This document shows, in pieces, positions 7,841 through 16,449 of a stretch of 42,264 nucleotides of DNA (position 1 is the first letter of the stretch; each line of letters begins with the position of its first letter). The DNA comes from Ruminococcus sp. (lineage in GTDB: Bacteria; Bacillota; Clostridia; Oscillospirales; Ruminococcaceae), in assembly GCA_029060755.1 (NCBI GenBank), contig JAIDTI010000089.1:65744-108007 (forward strand). Reading direction: 5' to 3'. The translations under genes and the position numbers were made by a program. The notes below the pieces were generated by a model. It saw only the letters and a program-made list of their open reading frames with translations, was not told the origin of the DNA and ran no database searches.

Positions 7841-8161
7841 TTAACCTTGCTGATAAATGAGTCTCATAAGGGCAAGGAATCCTGAATCGAGCAGACCAAC
7901 AAGAACAGCAGAAGCTGCAACAACAGCGAGAACAACGCTTGTGTTGTTTACAACTGTCTTTTTGTCAGGCCATACTACCTTTTTGAACTCAATTTTTAAA
8001 TCCTTAAACCATTTAGCAACCTTGTTAGGTTCTTTTTTTTCGGATTTATTCTTGTCTTTCTTGTCCTTTTTCTCAGCTTTGTCTTCTGCTTTTTCGAGTT
8101 TTAAAGACTTTTCAGACTTTTCTTTTTCGTCAGCAGTATTTTTCTTGTCTTTTTTAGCCAT
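7841..8161 (-). CDS. secE: Preprotein translocase subunit SecE with Lys-rich N-terminus
   Basis: A 106-residue SecE, the small essential subunit that clamps SecY. The C-terminal half carries the family signature VAKWFKDLKIEFKKVVWPDKK followed by one membrane segment (about residues 75-97) and a short tail. The first 45 residues are almost entirely Lys, Glu and Asp and form an unusually long charged cytosolic extension; the core itself is the usual 60 residues. The gene sits between rpmG and nusG, the usual bacterial order. Confidence 0.93.
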   Translation of the reverse strand: MAKKDKKNTADEKEKSEKSLKLEKAEDKAEKKDKKDKNKSEKKEPNKVAKWFKDLKIEFKKVVWPDKKTVVNNTSVVLAVVAASAVLVGLLDSGFLALMRLIYQQG

Positions 8162-8177
8162 TCAAATACTCCTCCGA

Positions 8178-8327
8178 TTACTTTGTTTCCTTGTGAAGAG
8201 TGTGCTTGCGGCAGAACTTGCAGTGCTTCATCATTTCGATTCTGTCTGGGTCGTTCTTCTTGTTCTTCTTGGAAACATAATTACGCTGTTTGCACTCTGT
8301 ACAAGCTAATGTAATTTTAACTCTCAT
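8178..8327 (-). CDS. rpmG: Ribosomal protein L33
   Basis: A 49-residue L33 of the large ribosomal subunit. It has the zinc-binding Cys pattern CTEC and CKFC with the core [21 protein letters not shown] placed the start at ATG 8327 because AGGAGGTGCC lies directly upstream and the result has normal L33 length; a longer frame reaching 8399 adds 24 unrelated residues. It is the first gene of the operon, about 100 bases after the promoter. Confidence 0.95.
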   Translation of the reverse strand: MRVKITLACTECKQRNYVSKKNKKNDPDRIEMMKHCKFCRKHTLHKETK

Positions 8328-8428
8328 ATCGGCACCTCCTGAAAAAATTACTCTCTCCAATTTAATGAAGATAGGTTGTTTGCCTCCCTCACAGGGCATA
8401 AAAAATAGACCCCAAACGAGGTAAATTT

Positions 8429-8457
8429 ATTATATCATAAAAAAAACAGCTTGTCAA
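8429..8457 (-). promoter_or_regulatory. Promoter of the rpmG-secE-nusG-rplK-rplA operon
   Basis: On the minus strand, perfect TTGACA (8457-8452) and TATAAT (8434-8429) lie 17 bases apart. No other strong promoter was seen within the operon. Confidence 0.9.
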
Positions 8458-8487
8458 GTGTTTTTTTGAAAAAAATTGAAAAAAATT

Positions 8488-8859
8488 TCAATCTTCATCA
8501 TCTACCTGAAAATCGGAATAATATTCCAAAAAATCAGCAATAATTTCATCTCTTTGGCGAACATAATGTTCTGTATCTTCAATACCGCCGTTTTTTAAAC
8601 TTTCAATCCATTCAATATCAATCATACAGCCAACGTCCATATTTATATTGTATTTGGCTTTTTTTATTAAGTCAATATCACTTTTATCGCCTATGCAGTA
8701 GAGATAACCGCACAAAAGTCGTATATATTCAGAACTGTTCCCGTACTGATAGTTGTCGATTTCCTCATTTATAAGGCTGATTATCTCATGTTTCGGAATT
8801 GAATCAAAATCAAATCCGTATTTTTCTATAAGCATTTCTGCTCTTTTTTCGTTATTCAT
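8488..8859 (-). CDS. Hypothetical acidic protein
   Basis: A 123-residue cytosolic protein that I do not recognise. It is acidic, lacks a signal peptide and membrane segments, and is probably mostly helical (NNEKRAEMLIEKYGF, EIISLINEEIDNYQYG, DEIIADFLEYYSDF, acidic tail). Codon use and base content match its neighbours. It has its own promoter and a very short leader, and it is divergent from the next gene at 9005. Its compact acidic character resembles immunity-type proteins, but no toxin gene is adjacent. Confidence 0.65.
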   Translation of the reverse strand: MNNEKRAEMLIEKYGFDFDSIPKHEIISLINEEIDNYQYGNSSEYIRLLCGYLYCIGDKSDIDLIKKAKYNINMDVGCMIDIEWIESLKNGGIEDTEHYVRQRDEIIADFLEYYSDFQVDDED

Positions 8860-8876
8860 AACTAATCACCATGTTT

Positions 8877-8905
8877 ATTGTATCATAAAATGAATAAATT
8901 GTCAA
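8877..8905 (-). promoter_or_regulatory. Promoter of the hypothetical gene ending at 8859
   Basis: On the minus strand TTGACA (8905-8900) and TACAAT (8882-8877) with a 17-base spacer. Only about 17 bases separate the -10 box from the ATG, so the leader is very short. Confidence 0.75.
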
Positions 8906-9004
8906 GCAATTAAAATAATTAAAAATATCTTTTATCTATAGCATTTTGCATTGAAATATGATATAATAATATTTTACAGGGAAATTCTGAAAAGGAGGTA
9001 GAAT

Positions 9005-9670
9005 ATGCCAGCATATTTTAATATTTCAATTCAGTTTCAGCGAAAGGATATTTATAGAACGTTTGTTTATGATTTTTACAGTCATCTGAAAAAGTGCGGA
9101 CTGGAATTTTTATCAGGTGTTTCAAGAGAATGGGAAAGAAAATATTCATATGAAGAAATAATCTCTGTCAATCAACAGAAACTTGAGGAAAATTTTCATC
9201 TGGATTATGATGAAATTTGTTCAAATGATTACAGGCAGATTTATTATAGCTTCGATAATTTTTCTGAAACAAGAGGTTTCTGGCTGAATAATTATCCTGA
9301 TAAAGAAGAATTTATTTATGAAATAATTATCCCCGAAGATGAGCTTATAATTTATACTGGAAAGTACTTTGAAAATATTTTTGATAAGGAAAAAATCGGC
9401 AGGATTATAAAATTTGCTGAAAAAATATGGGAATTTCCATATGTAAAAGCGATACAGACGGGACTTGAAGAAAGTGATGCTAATGTAAGTCTTTCAGAAC
9501 TTAAATCTGGAATTGGTCCGAATTGTTTTCCTTTTGCGATTACAGAAGAAAACAATATACGTAAAAATCATTTAAGAACAGAAAAAATCAGTGGGTTTCA
9601 TTCAGGATATATTTTTTACAATGATGGCAATATACATGAAGTTTTTGAAAATCATAAAAAATTTCAATAA
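9005..9670 (+). CDS. Hypothetical protein
   Basis: A 221-residue protein that I do not recognise. AAAGGAGGT precedes the ATG. It has no signal peptide or membrane segment; it is rich in Phe, Tyr, Glu and Lys, with the stretches GFWLNNYPDKEEFIYEI and GPNCFPFAI as its most distinctive parts. It ends 14 bases before the cysteine desulfurase gene, so it may belong to that operon. A TATAAT at 8962-8967 could be a -10 box but lacks a good -35 partner. No function can be proposed. Confidence 0.65.
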   Translation: MPAYFNISIQFQRKDIYRTFVYDFYSHLKKCGLEFLSGVSREWERKYSYEEIISVNQQKLEENFHLDYDEICSNDYRQIYYSFDNFSETRGFWLNNYPDKEEFIYEIIIPEDELIIYTGKYFENIFDKEKIGRIIKFAEKIWEFPYVKAIQTGLEESDANVSLSELKSGIGPNCFPFAITEENNIRKNHLRTEKISGFHSGYIFYNDGNIHEVFENHKKFQ

Positions 9671-9684
9671 GAAAGTGTGATTAT

Positions 9685-10812
9685 ATGTTCATATACTTAG
9701 ATAATGCGGCAACAACAAAGCCATGTGCGGAGGCTGTACAGTTGGCAGTTTCTGCAATGACTGAAAATTTTGGAAATCCGTCATCTCTGCATCGTGTAGG
9801 ACTTGATGCACAGCTTGCTGTTGATAATGCAAGAAAAATAATAGCTGATTCAATAGGTGTAGAATCAAACAATATAATATTTACGTCAGGAGCAACGGAA
9901 AGCAATAATCTTGCATTGCATGGGATATGTTCGGCATATGGCAGAAAACGTCGTAAAATAGTTGCATCATCAGTGGAACACGCATCAGTTGAGGAAACAT
10001 TGTCGGCACTTGAAAAATCGGGATTTGAAATAGTCCGTGTACCTCCGGGAGATAATGGCAGATTTTATTCTGCGGATTTTATTAAATCATGTGACGAAAA
10101 TACTGTCATGATTACAATGATGTATGTCAATAACGAAACAGGCTATATTCTGCCTGTGAAAGAAACTTTTTCAGCAGTAAAGCGGAAATATCCCGATATT
10201 ATCACACATACCGACTGTGTACAGGCATACATGAAAATTCCGTTCAAAGCAAATGCACTTAATGCTGACCTTATTTCATTAAGCGGACACAAAATTCATG
10301 CTGTAAAGGGCGTTGGTGCGTTGTACATAAAAAAAGGCGTGAGGGTACTTCCGATAGCAACGGGCGGAAAGCAGGAAAGGGGAATCCGTTCGGGAACTGA
10401 AAGTGTACCGCTTATATGTGCGTTCGGGAGTGCAGTTGAGAAGTACAGTCCCACAATAAAAGAACGCTATGAAAAAGTATCTGCATTGAAAAGTTATCTG
10501 CTTGAAAATCTGTCAGGAATTGATGGTGTATCAATAAATTCTGTTGATGACGCATCACCATATGTAATCAATATTTCAGTCGGCAAGCGTTCAGAAATAA
10601 TGCTTCATTTTCTTGAAAGCAAGGGTATCTATGTTAGCAGTGGCTCTGCGTGTTCAAAAGGACAGCAAAGCGGAGTACTGAAACAATTCAGTATATCAGA
10701 TAAAAATGCTGACAGTGCATTGCGTATAAGCATGACCGCAGAAACAACAGAAAAAGAACTTGATGAATTTGCAAATGCACTCCGTGAGGGAATAGAAACA
10801 ATAAGAGGGTGA
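9685..10812 (+). CDS. Cysteine desulfurase (NifS/IscS family, PLP enzyme)
   Basis: A 375-residue class V aminotransferase fold enzyme that takes sulfur from cysteine as a persulfide and yields alanine. Visible motifs: YLDNAATTKP start, TSGATESNN, VEHAS (H99), SLSGHKIHAVKG with PLP lysine K203, RSGTES, and the catalytic Cys loop SSGSACSKGQQSG with C323. Length is normal. The start has only a weak ribosome binding site (GAAAGTGTGA). Because ThiI lies two genes downstream, the enzyme is probably the dedicated sulfur donor for ThiI, as in the B. subtilis NifZ-ThiI pair, rather than the main Fe-S cluster desulfurase. No IscU or SufU gene is nearby. Confidence 0.9.
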   Translation: MFIYLDNAATTKPCAEAVQLAVSAMTENFGNPSSLHRVGLDAQLAVDNARKIIADSIGVESNNIIFTSGATESNNLALHGICSAYGRKRRKIVASSVEHASVEETLSALEKSGFEIVRVPPGDNGRFYSADFIKSCDENTVMITMMYVNNETGYILPVKETFSAVKRKYPDIITHTDCVQAYMKIPFKANALNADLISLSGHKIHAVKGVGALYIKKGVRVLPIATGGKQERGIRSGTESVPLICAFGSAVEKYSPTIKERYEKVSALKSYLLENLSGIDGVSINSVDDASPYVINISVGKRSEIMLHFLESKGIYVSSGSACSKGQQSGVLKQFSISDKNADSALRISMTAETTEKELDEFANALREGIETIRG

Positions 10813-10816
10813 TTTT

Positions 10817-11332
10817 ATGAAACGAACTGTTTATTTTCATGAAGATGATTATTGTCAGATAGAAATTCTTCCGCTTACTGCAAAGAAATTCTGTCTTAAA
10901 CAAATTGGTGAAATAGATGAATTTGCAGATAAGCACAGTGAGGAATTTGGCTTTTCTGATATGTATGTCCGTGATGAAAGTCCTTATTCGATAAAAGAAG
11001 TAGAAATCAGTCAGGAAAAAATTGCAGAAGTTCTTGATTTTCTGCCTGAATTTGATGAAGTGGATTCTGAATATATTCGTTGGATAGAGGACAGTGAGCC
11101 TGTTTTTTCAAGGGGCATTGATAATAACACAGCTGTATTCTGGGAGAAGGACGAAAAGGGCATAATAAGTGCAATGTGGCTGGGAATGTATATTATCCCT
11201 GAAAACCGTGATATATGGTATAAAATACTTACTGCTCTTGGCAGTATTGCTCCGCTTCTGCTTGTGGATTGGTGTGGGGGAATGTGTGTTGACTTGACAG
11301 ACACGAAAGAAATTGAAAATTATATAGTATAG
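10817..11332 (+). CDS. Hypothetical protein between nifS-like gene and thiI
   Basis: A 171-residue protein that I do not recognise, starting 4 bases after the desulfurase stop and ending 11 bases before thiI, so surely in the same operon. GAGGGTGATTTT precedes the ATG. It is acidic, has no signal peptide, and has one moderately hydrophobic stretch near the end (ALGSIAPLLLVDWCGG) followed by a Cys pair (C..MC pattern in DWCGGMCVDL). The context suggests a link with sulfur transfer, but nothing in the sequence proves it; it may be an unrelated passenger. Confidence 0.65.
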   Translation: MKRTVYFHEDDYCQIEILPLTAKKFCLKQIGEIDEFADKHSEEFGFSDMYVRDESPYSIKEVEISQEKIAEVLDFLPEFDEVDSEYIRWIEDSEPVFSRGIDNNTAVFWEKDEKGIISAMWLGMYIIPENRDIWYKILTALGSIAPLLLVDWCGGMCVDLTDTKEIENYIV

Positions 11333-11343
11333 GAGAAATTAAA

Positions 11344-12522
11344 ATGAAAGAAATTATACTTGTAAAATACGGCGAAATGGTTCTTAAAGGACTTAATAAG
11401 CGTACATTTGAGGATATGCTCACAAAAAACATCAAACGCAGGCTGAAAAGTCTCGGACATTTTCAGCTTACGTCCGCACAATCCACAACATACATCACTC
11501 CGCTTGATGAAGATGTTGATTTGGAAGAAGTTGTTGAGCGTGTAGGGAAAATCTTTGGTATTGCCGCACTCTGCCGTGCTTGCGTATGTGAAAAAGATTT
11601 CGGCGATATTACTGAAAAAGCTGTTGAATATCTTGGCGGTATTCTTGAAACGGCAAAAACATTCAAAGTAAATGCAAAGCGTTCGGACAAGGCTTTTCCA
11701 ATGAAATCGCCCGAAATATGTGCAGAACTTGGCGGAATACTTCTTGAAAAGTTCCCTAATCTTACAGTTGATGTAAACAATCCCGAAGTAACTGTAACTG
11801 TTGAAGTGCGTGACACAAACGCATATGTTCATGCTGAAAATATCAAGGGAGCAGGCGGACTTCCTGTTGGTACAAGCGGAAAGGCAATGCTTTTATTGTC
11901 GGGTGGAATTGACAGTCCCGTTGCAGGCTATATGATAGCAAAAAGAGGTGTACATATTTCAGCAATTCATTATGTAAGTCCACCATATACTTCCGACAGG
12001 GCATTACTTAAAGTAGAAACATTATGCCAGAAACTTACTGATTATTGCGGTAGTATTGCATTTTTCTGTGTGCCGTTTACGGAGATTCAGGAGGCTATAA
12101 AAGATAACTGTCCCGAAGAATATTTTACAATAATAATGCGCAGGCTGATGATGGAAATTGCACAGAAAATCGCAGAAAAAGACAATTGTCTTGCACTTAT
12201 AACGGGTGAAAGCGTCGGACAGGTTGCAAGTCAGACAATGGCGGCTATGACTTGTACAGATGCAGTATGCAGAATACCTGTTCTCCGTCCGTGTGTTGGA
12301 ATGGATAAGACTGAAATTATTGAAATTTCACGAAAAATAGATACTTTTGAAACATCAATAGAACCTTATGAGGATTGCTGTACCGTATTTACTCCACGTC
12401 ACCCGAAAGTAAAACCGAAACTTGCTGAAATTGAAAAGGCACAGGCAAGATTTGACTTTGAACCGCTTATTCAGAAAGCAGTTGAGGGTACAACAATGAA
12501 AGTTTTTGAGTATTCAAAATAA
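11344..12522 (+). CDS. thiI: tRNA 4-thiouridine sulfurtransferase ThiI
   Basis: A 392-residue ThiI, which adenylates U8 of tRNA and inserts sulfur to give 4-thiouridine; in some bacteria it also serves thiamine thiazole synthesis. The order is an N-terminal ferredoxin-like region, a THUMP domain (about residues 60-165) and a PP-loop ATPase with LLLSGGIDSPVAGYM (SGGIDSP at 186-192). The length excludes the C-terminal rhodanese domain found in E. coli ThiI, as in other Firmicutes, so sulfur should come directly from the cysteine desulfurase two genes upstream. TAGGAGAAATTAAA is the ribosome binding site. Confidence 0.95.
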   Translation: MKEIILVKYGEMVLKGLNKRTFEDMLTKNIKRRLKSLGHFQLTSAQSTTYITPLDEDVDLEEVVERVGKIFGIAALCRACVCEKDFGDITEKAVEYLGGILETAKTFKVNAKRSDKAFPMKSPEICAELGGILLEKFPNLTVDVNNPEVTVTVEVRDTNAYVHAENIKGAGGLPVGTSGKAMLLLSGGIDSPVAGYMIAKRGVHISAIHYVSPPYTSDRALLKVETLCQKLTDYCGSIAFFCVPFTEIQEAIKDNCPEEYFTIIMRRLMMEIAQKIAEKDNCLALITGESVGQVASQTMAAMTCTDAVCRIPVLRPCVGMDKTEIIEISRKIDTFETSIEPYEDCCTVFTPRHPKVKPKLAEIEKAQARFDFEPLIQKAVEGTTMKVFEYSK

Positions 12523-12623
12523 CAAATCAGCCAAAAATTACCATTTTTTTTGTGAAATATGATGAAAAAATGAACATATTTTAAAAAGTTAAAGTCAATC
12601 ATGTGAAAATTAAAGCGTTTGAC

Positions 12624-12653
12624 TTGACAAGTATACTTGTAATGGTGTAAAAT
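12624..12653 (+). promoter_or_regulatory. Promoter with embedded 14-bp palindrome upstream of the sortase genes
   Basis: TTGACA (12624-12629) and TAAAAT (12648-12653) with an 18-base spacer. A perfect palindrome ACAAGTATACTTGT (12627-12640) overlaps the -35 box and spacer, an ideal position for a repressor dimer. A second odd dyad GTAAA-G-TTTAC lies just downstream near 12662-12672. Regulation is inferred from position alone. Confidence 0.6.
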
Positions 12654-12703
12654 ATACTTATGTAAAGTTTACACTTATTATATTATGGTGGTGATAAATT
12701 TCA

Positions 12704-13984
12704 ATGAATGAGAAAAACAACTATAATAACATAGATGCAGAGGCAATCGCAAGAGCCGAAAAGATAAAGGCAATAAGAAAAGCAGTTCAGGAGGGCAGAA
12801 AGCCGGAAGATGCGGATATATCTGTAAGAATAAGAAGTCATGAGGCAGTGCCTCCGCTTAGACCTGTCCGCCGTGTACAGAATAATGCAGAGGAATCAAG
12901 ACAGCCTGTTCCGTATGGAAAACCTGTTAAAAAATCGGGTAAAAAGAAAAGGAAAAAGAAGAAGACTTTCGGGCAGAAAGTAAGAGGGCTTTTCCCCGAA
13001 AAAGGTGACGGAGCATTAGAAGTCATAAGAAAAATTGTGTTTCTTATATCAATAATTGCGATTATTGTGTGCGGTTATCTTGTTGCGGATTATTATATTG
13101 ATTTATGGCGCAACGATATGAGAAATAATAAGATTGAGGATATTCACAAGACGTATAGCGAACCTAAAAAAGAAGCCAAAATTGAGATTGACGAAAATGG
13201 TGTGCCTCAGAAATATTATGAACTCCGTTTGTCAGCACAGAAACTTCTTGATATAAATCCCGATTATGTAGGATTTATAAAACTTCCCACTATTAACGGC
13301 GATGACGTTTTTGCACTTCCTGTAGTACAGGCAAAAGATAACAGCAAGTATCTGAATACAAGTTTTACCGGCGGTGAATCACGTGCAGGAACACTTTTTA
13401 TGGATTACCGCAATCATTTTGATGAGGTTGATTCAAAGCATCATCTTGCTGTAAAAAATTCCGACAATATCGTTATATACGGTCATAATATGGCTGATGA
13501 CAGTATGTTCGGTGCATTGAAATATTATTACCGCAATGCTGATTATTATGCAAATCACCCGACTATTTACCTTGAATCAAGATACGAAGTTTATACATAC
13601 AAGATATTCGCTTTCTTTATTATTGATGCTTATGACAAAACAGAAACAAAGTTTGATTGCTGGAATAAGATTAATTTTGCAGATGAAAAGAATTTTTACA
13701 AGTTTGTCAATGAAGCAAAGAGAAGAACAATCCGCACAAATGATGTTGATGTGAAATATGGCGACCAGCTTCTCACACTGTCAACTTGTAATACATTGCT
13801 TGGTGACAACGGCAGACTTATCATTATGGCAAGACAAGTCCGTGAGGGTGAGGATATGTACAGCGGTACGGAAAACAGCAAGCCTAACAACAACATAAAA
13901 TGGCCTACAATGTATTTCAATATAAGAAAGAATGAACACTATGACCCTGATGCAGAGTTTGAGCCATATGGTCCAGAAAAATAA
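12704..13984 (+). CDS. Class B sortase, first of two
   Basis: A 426-residue membrane-anchored transpeptidase. A long basic cytosolic part (residues 1-108, including a run of about ten Lys/Arg near 76-88) leads to one membrane segment (about 109-130) and an extracellular sortase B domain. Catalytic residues are visible: H261 in IVIYGHNM, C362 in LLTLSTC and R371 in NGRLIIMAR. Sortases cut a surface protein at a C-terminal signal and join it to peptidoglycan. GGTGGTGAT precedes the ATG. The second sortase follows after 38 bases. No protein with a recognisable sortase signal is in the window, so the substrate is unknown. Confidence 0.92.
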   Translation: MNEKNNYNNIDAEAIARAEKIKAIRKAVQEGRKPEDADISVRIRSHEAVPPLRPVRRVQNNAEESRQPVPYGKPVKKSGKKKRKKKKTFGQKVRGLFPEKGDGALEVIRKIVFLISIIAIIVCGYLVADYYIDLWRNDMRNNKIEDIHKTYSEPKKEAKIEIDENGVPQKYYELRLSAQKLLDINPDYVGFIKLPTINGDDVFALPVVQAKDNSKYLNTSFTGGESRAGTLFMDYRNHFDEVDSKHHLAVKNSDNIVIYGHNMADDSMFGALKYYYRNADYYANHPTIYLESRYEVYTYKIFAFFIIDAYDKTETKFDCWNKINFADEKNFYKFVNEAKRRTIRTNDVDVKYGDQLLTLSTCNTLLGDNGRLIIMARQVREGEDMYSGTENSKPNNNIKWPTMYFNIRKNEHYDPDAEFEPYGPEK

Positions 13985-14022
13985 TAAAAAATTATAGCAA
14001 TATCAAGGGAATGATTTAACAG

Positions 14023-14943
14023 ATGAGTAAAACAGCAAAAATTATTTTAACTTGTGCTGTATTTCTGATTGCTGTCGGCTTGGGAATAATTCTTTTTTTA
14101 TTTAATAAGCCAGAAGAACAGGATATGCCTGTTTCGACAGTTCCGACTACAGCTACAACAACAATAACAACAGAAGCAACTACAGAACCAACTACAGTTC
14201 CTTCATATGATTATGTTCCATCAGAAAACGGAATGACTGAAAAAGCAAAGGTATTGCTTAAGCAGAATAAGGATATTGCGGGCTGGATTAAAATTGAGGA
14301 TACAAATGTTGACTATCCGTTTTTCAAAGACCCTGGGGAGATTCCTGAAGGTGTATCATATTACGGCGGTGAAGCATATGGTGTAAACGATTTCTATCTG
14401 CACCATGATTCAAACAGAAACTATGAGTTTGCAGGTTCTCTCTTTATGGATTACCGTGATGATTTCGGCGGTGTTGAGGATTTGCAGTCTGAAAATATAG
14501 TTATTTATGGTCATAATATGGCTAATAATACAATGTTCGGCTCAATAAGAAGATACCGTCAGGACTACAGCTTTTTTGAAAAATCACCGTTTATTCAGAT
14601 TAGTTCCAATTACAAGGATTATGATTATGTTATCTGTGGCTGTATTATCACAAGCGGAAACTGGTATGCCGATTTTACATACTGGAATCTGGAAGAACTT
14701 GACACAAAAGAAGATTTTGACTATTACATGGATAACGTAAGAGCGAAACAACTGTTTGATACTGGTGTAGATGTTGAATATGGTGATAAACTGCTTACTC
14801 TTTCAACCTGTTATGCCAATGAGGACAATTCAAGATTTCTTGTAGTTGCAAGGAGACTGCGAAAAGGAGAATCAGCAGAGGACTTATCTACTATTGAAAG
14901 AACTGAAGAATATAAAAAGGCACACAAGTCTGCTGATAATTAA
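14023..14943 (+). CDS. Class B sortase, second of two
   Basis: A 306-residue sortase B. One N-terminal membrane segment (about residues 7-27) is followed by a Thr-rich linker (about 39-60) and the catalytic domain, with H164 in IVIYGHNM, C263 in LLTLSTC and R271 in NSRFLVVARR. It lacks the long basic cytosolic region of the first sortase but the catalytic domains share the GSLFMDYR and YGHNM blocks, so the pair looks like a duplication followed by divergence. It sits between the first sortase and the SpoIID-like gene (23 bases downstream) in one operon. Substrates are unknown. Confidence 0.92.
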   Translation: MSKTAKIILTCAVFLIAVGLGIILFLFNKPEEQDMPVSTVPTTATTTITTEATTEPTTVPSYDYVPSENGMTEKAKVLLKQNKDIAGWIKIEDTNVDYPFFKDPGEIPEGVSYYGGEAYGVNDFYLHHDSNRNYEFAGSLFMDYRDDFGGVEDLQSENIVIYGHNMANNTMFGSIRRYRQDYSFFEKSPFIQISSNYKDYDYVICGCIITSGNWYADFTYWNLEELDTKEDFDYYMDNVRAKQLFDTGVDVEYGDKLLTLSTCYANEDNSRFLVVARRLRKGESAEDLSTIERTEEYKKAHKSADN

Positions 14944-14966
14944 AAAAACAAATTGAGGTGATACCA

Positions 14967-16436
14967 ATGAATATTGAAAGCCCACTTAAGAAATCTCTGG
15001 CTGTTGTGTTTGGAACTGTACTTGCTTTGAGCAGTACTCCGATGATTTCTGTTGCAGAAGATACTACAGCTTCTACAGAAGAAACAACAGCTGAAACTGA
15101 AACAACAACTGTTTCTGAAACAGATGAGGAAGTTTCAGAAGAAGAAATTGCAGAGGAAAAAAATGAAACTGAATGGTTTAAGGCTGAACTTGATGAATAT
15201 GATGACAGTCTTTCACTTATAAGCTATGAATCTTCTCCCGAATCTGCAAACAGCAGTAAAAAATTAAAAAATGTATCTCCGACACCTGTTGAGCTTAATG
15301 TTACGGGCGGTTATGTTGGTGATATTCCGTGGTTTGAGAGTGAACCCGTGATAGAATCTGTTCCTGGTGAGTTTGCAGTTGTAACATACGGCTGGGGACA
15401 TGGTGTAGGAATGAGTCAGAATGGCGCAAACTTCTATGCAACTTATAGTGGCTGGACTTATCAGGATATACTCTACCATTATTACCCTGGTACATATCTT
15501 ATGAATACAGGTCTTGCTTATGATGAGGAAATCACTGTAAACGGCGTTTCGGGTGATGTTCTTTCAATGGTTTCGCAGATTGTTTTCAACGAAGTCGGCG
15601 GAACAATGAGTTATGAGGCTATCAAGGCACAGGCTGTTGCAGTTTACACATATTGCAAGTATAATGGCAATGATGCAAGCGATTTGCGTTGCAAGCCGTG
15701 TCCTCCGCAAGTTGTAGTTGATGCAGTTGCAGAAGTTCTTGGACAGGCACTTTATTACAATGATGACTATGCTCTTACAATGTTTTCAGCGTCAAGTGGT
15801 GGAATTACAGCTAACTGTTATGAAGTTTTCTATTCCGATTTGCCTTATTTAAGAAGTGTATCAAGTGATTATGATACAGCTTACGACCCGCATTATGGTA
15901 CTGTTACATATATTGATGATTTTCAGTTAAGAAATATGATTCAGGAAGCATACGGAATTGAACTTTCCGACAATCCGAACAACTGGATTAAGCCTACATA
16001 TTCTGATACTACAGGCTATGTTACTACTGTAAATATTGACGACCAGATTACAGTAAAAGGATATGAATTTAAACTTGCTATCGGACTTAAATCGTCTAAA
16101 TTCAATGTTTACTACACTCCACGACCTGACGGTGAGCCGATTCCTGACGGAGTATCAGAGCCGAAAGTAGTTGACCCTGATTATACTTATACTCCCGGTG
16201 TATATTATCCTAACAGCTATCCAACAGATATAGGCTTGACTTATGATGATGAAGACCCTGAAGAACCATACGAAGAACCGACAGACGACTATTATGAAGA
16301 ACCGGTAGACTGGTATGATTATTCAACAGACTACTATGAAGAACCAACAGATTACTATGATTATTCATATTCCGATTATGATTACTCATATTCTGATTAC
16401 GATTATTCATACTCCGATTACGATTATTCATATTAA
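14967..16436 (+). CDS. Secreted SpoIID/LytB-type protein with permuted motif order and Tyr/Asp-rich tail
   Basis: A 489-residue exported protein: signal peptide (1 to about 30), Thr/Glu-rich linker (about 31-65), a SpoIID/LytB-type domain (about 135-385), a Pro/Glu/Tyr-rich region and a C-terminal Tyr/Asp/Ser heptad repeat (464-489). SpoIID domains are lytic transglycosylase-type enzymes acting on stripped glycan. Here GWGHGVGMSQNGA (142-154) and ILYHYYPGTYL come first, while SQIVFNEV (E209, candidate catalytic Glu), EAIKAQAVAVYTY and SASSGGITANCYEVF come later. In usual family members the GHGVGMSQ block is last, so the domain looks circularly permuted. I chose ATG 14967, 6 bases after GAGGTG. 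The two upstream sortases suggest a cell-surface operon. Confidence 0.85.
   Translation: MNIESPLKKSLAVVFGTVLALSSTPMISVAEDTTASTEETTAETETTTVSETDEEVSEEEIAEEKNETEWFKAELDEYDDSLSLISYESSPESANSSKKLKNVSPTPVELNVTGGYVGDIPWFESEPVIESVPGEFAVVTYGWGHGVGMSQNGANFYATYSGWTYQDILYHYYPGTYLMNTGLAYDEEITVNGVSGDVLSMVSQIVFNEVGGTMSYEAIKAQAVAVYTYCKYNGNDASDLRCKPCPPQVVVDAVAEVLGQALYYNDDYALTMFSASSGGITANCYEVFYSDLPYLRSVSSDYDTAYDPHYGTVTYIDDFQLRNMIQEAYGIELSDNPNNWIKPTYSDTTGYVTTVNIDDQITVKGYEFKLAIGLKSSKFNVYYTPRPDGEPIPDGVSEPKVVDPDYTYTPGVYYPNSYPTDIGLTYDDEDPEEPYEEPTDDYYEEPVDWYDYSTDYYEEPTDYYDYSYSDYDYSYSDYDYSYSDYDYSY
16356..16433 (+). repeat. 21-bp coding repeat (heptad YDYSYSD)
   Basis: Three full units plus a partial fourth encode YDYSYSD at the end of the SpoIID-like protein (residues 464-489). 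Units differ only at synonymous positions, which suggests selection on the peptide or recent expansion. Confidence 0.85.
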
Positions 16437-16449
16437 ATAAAAACAATCA

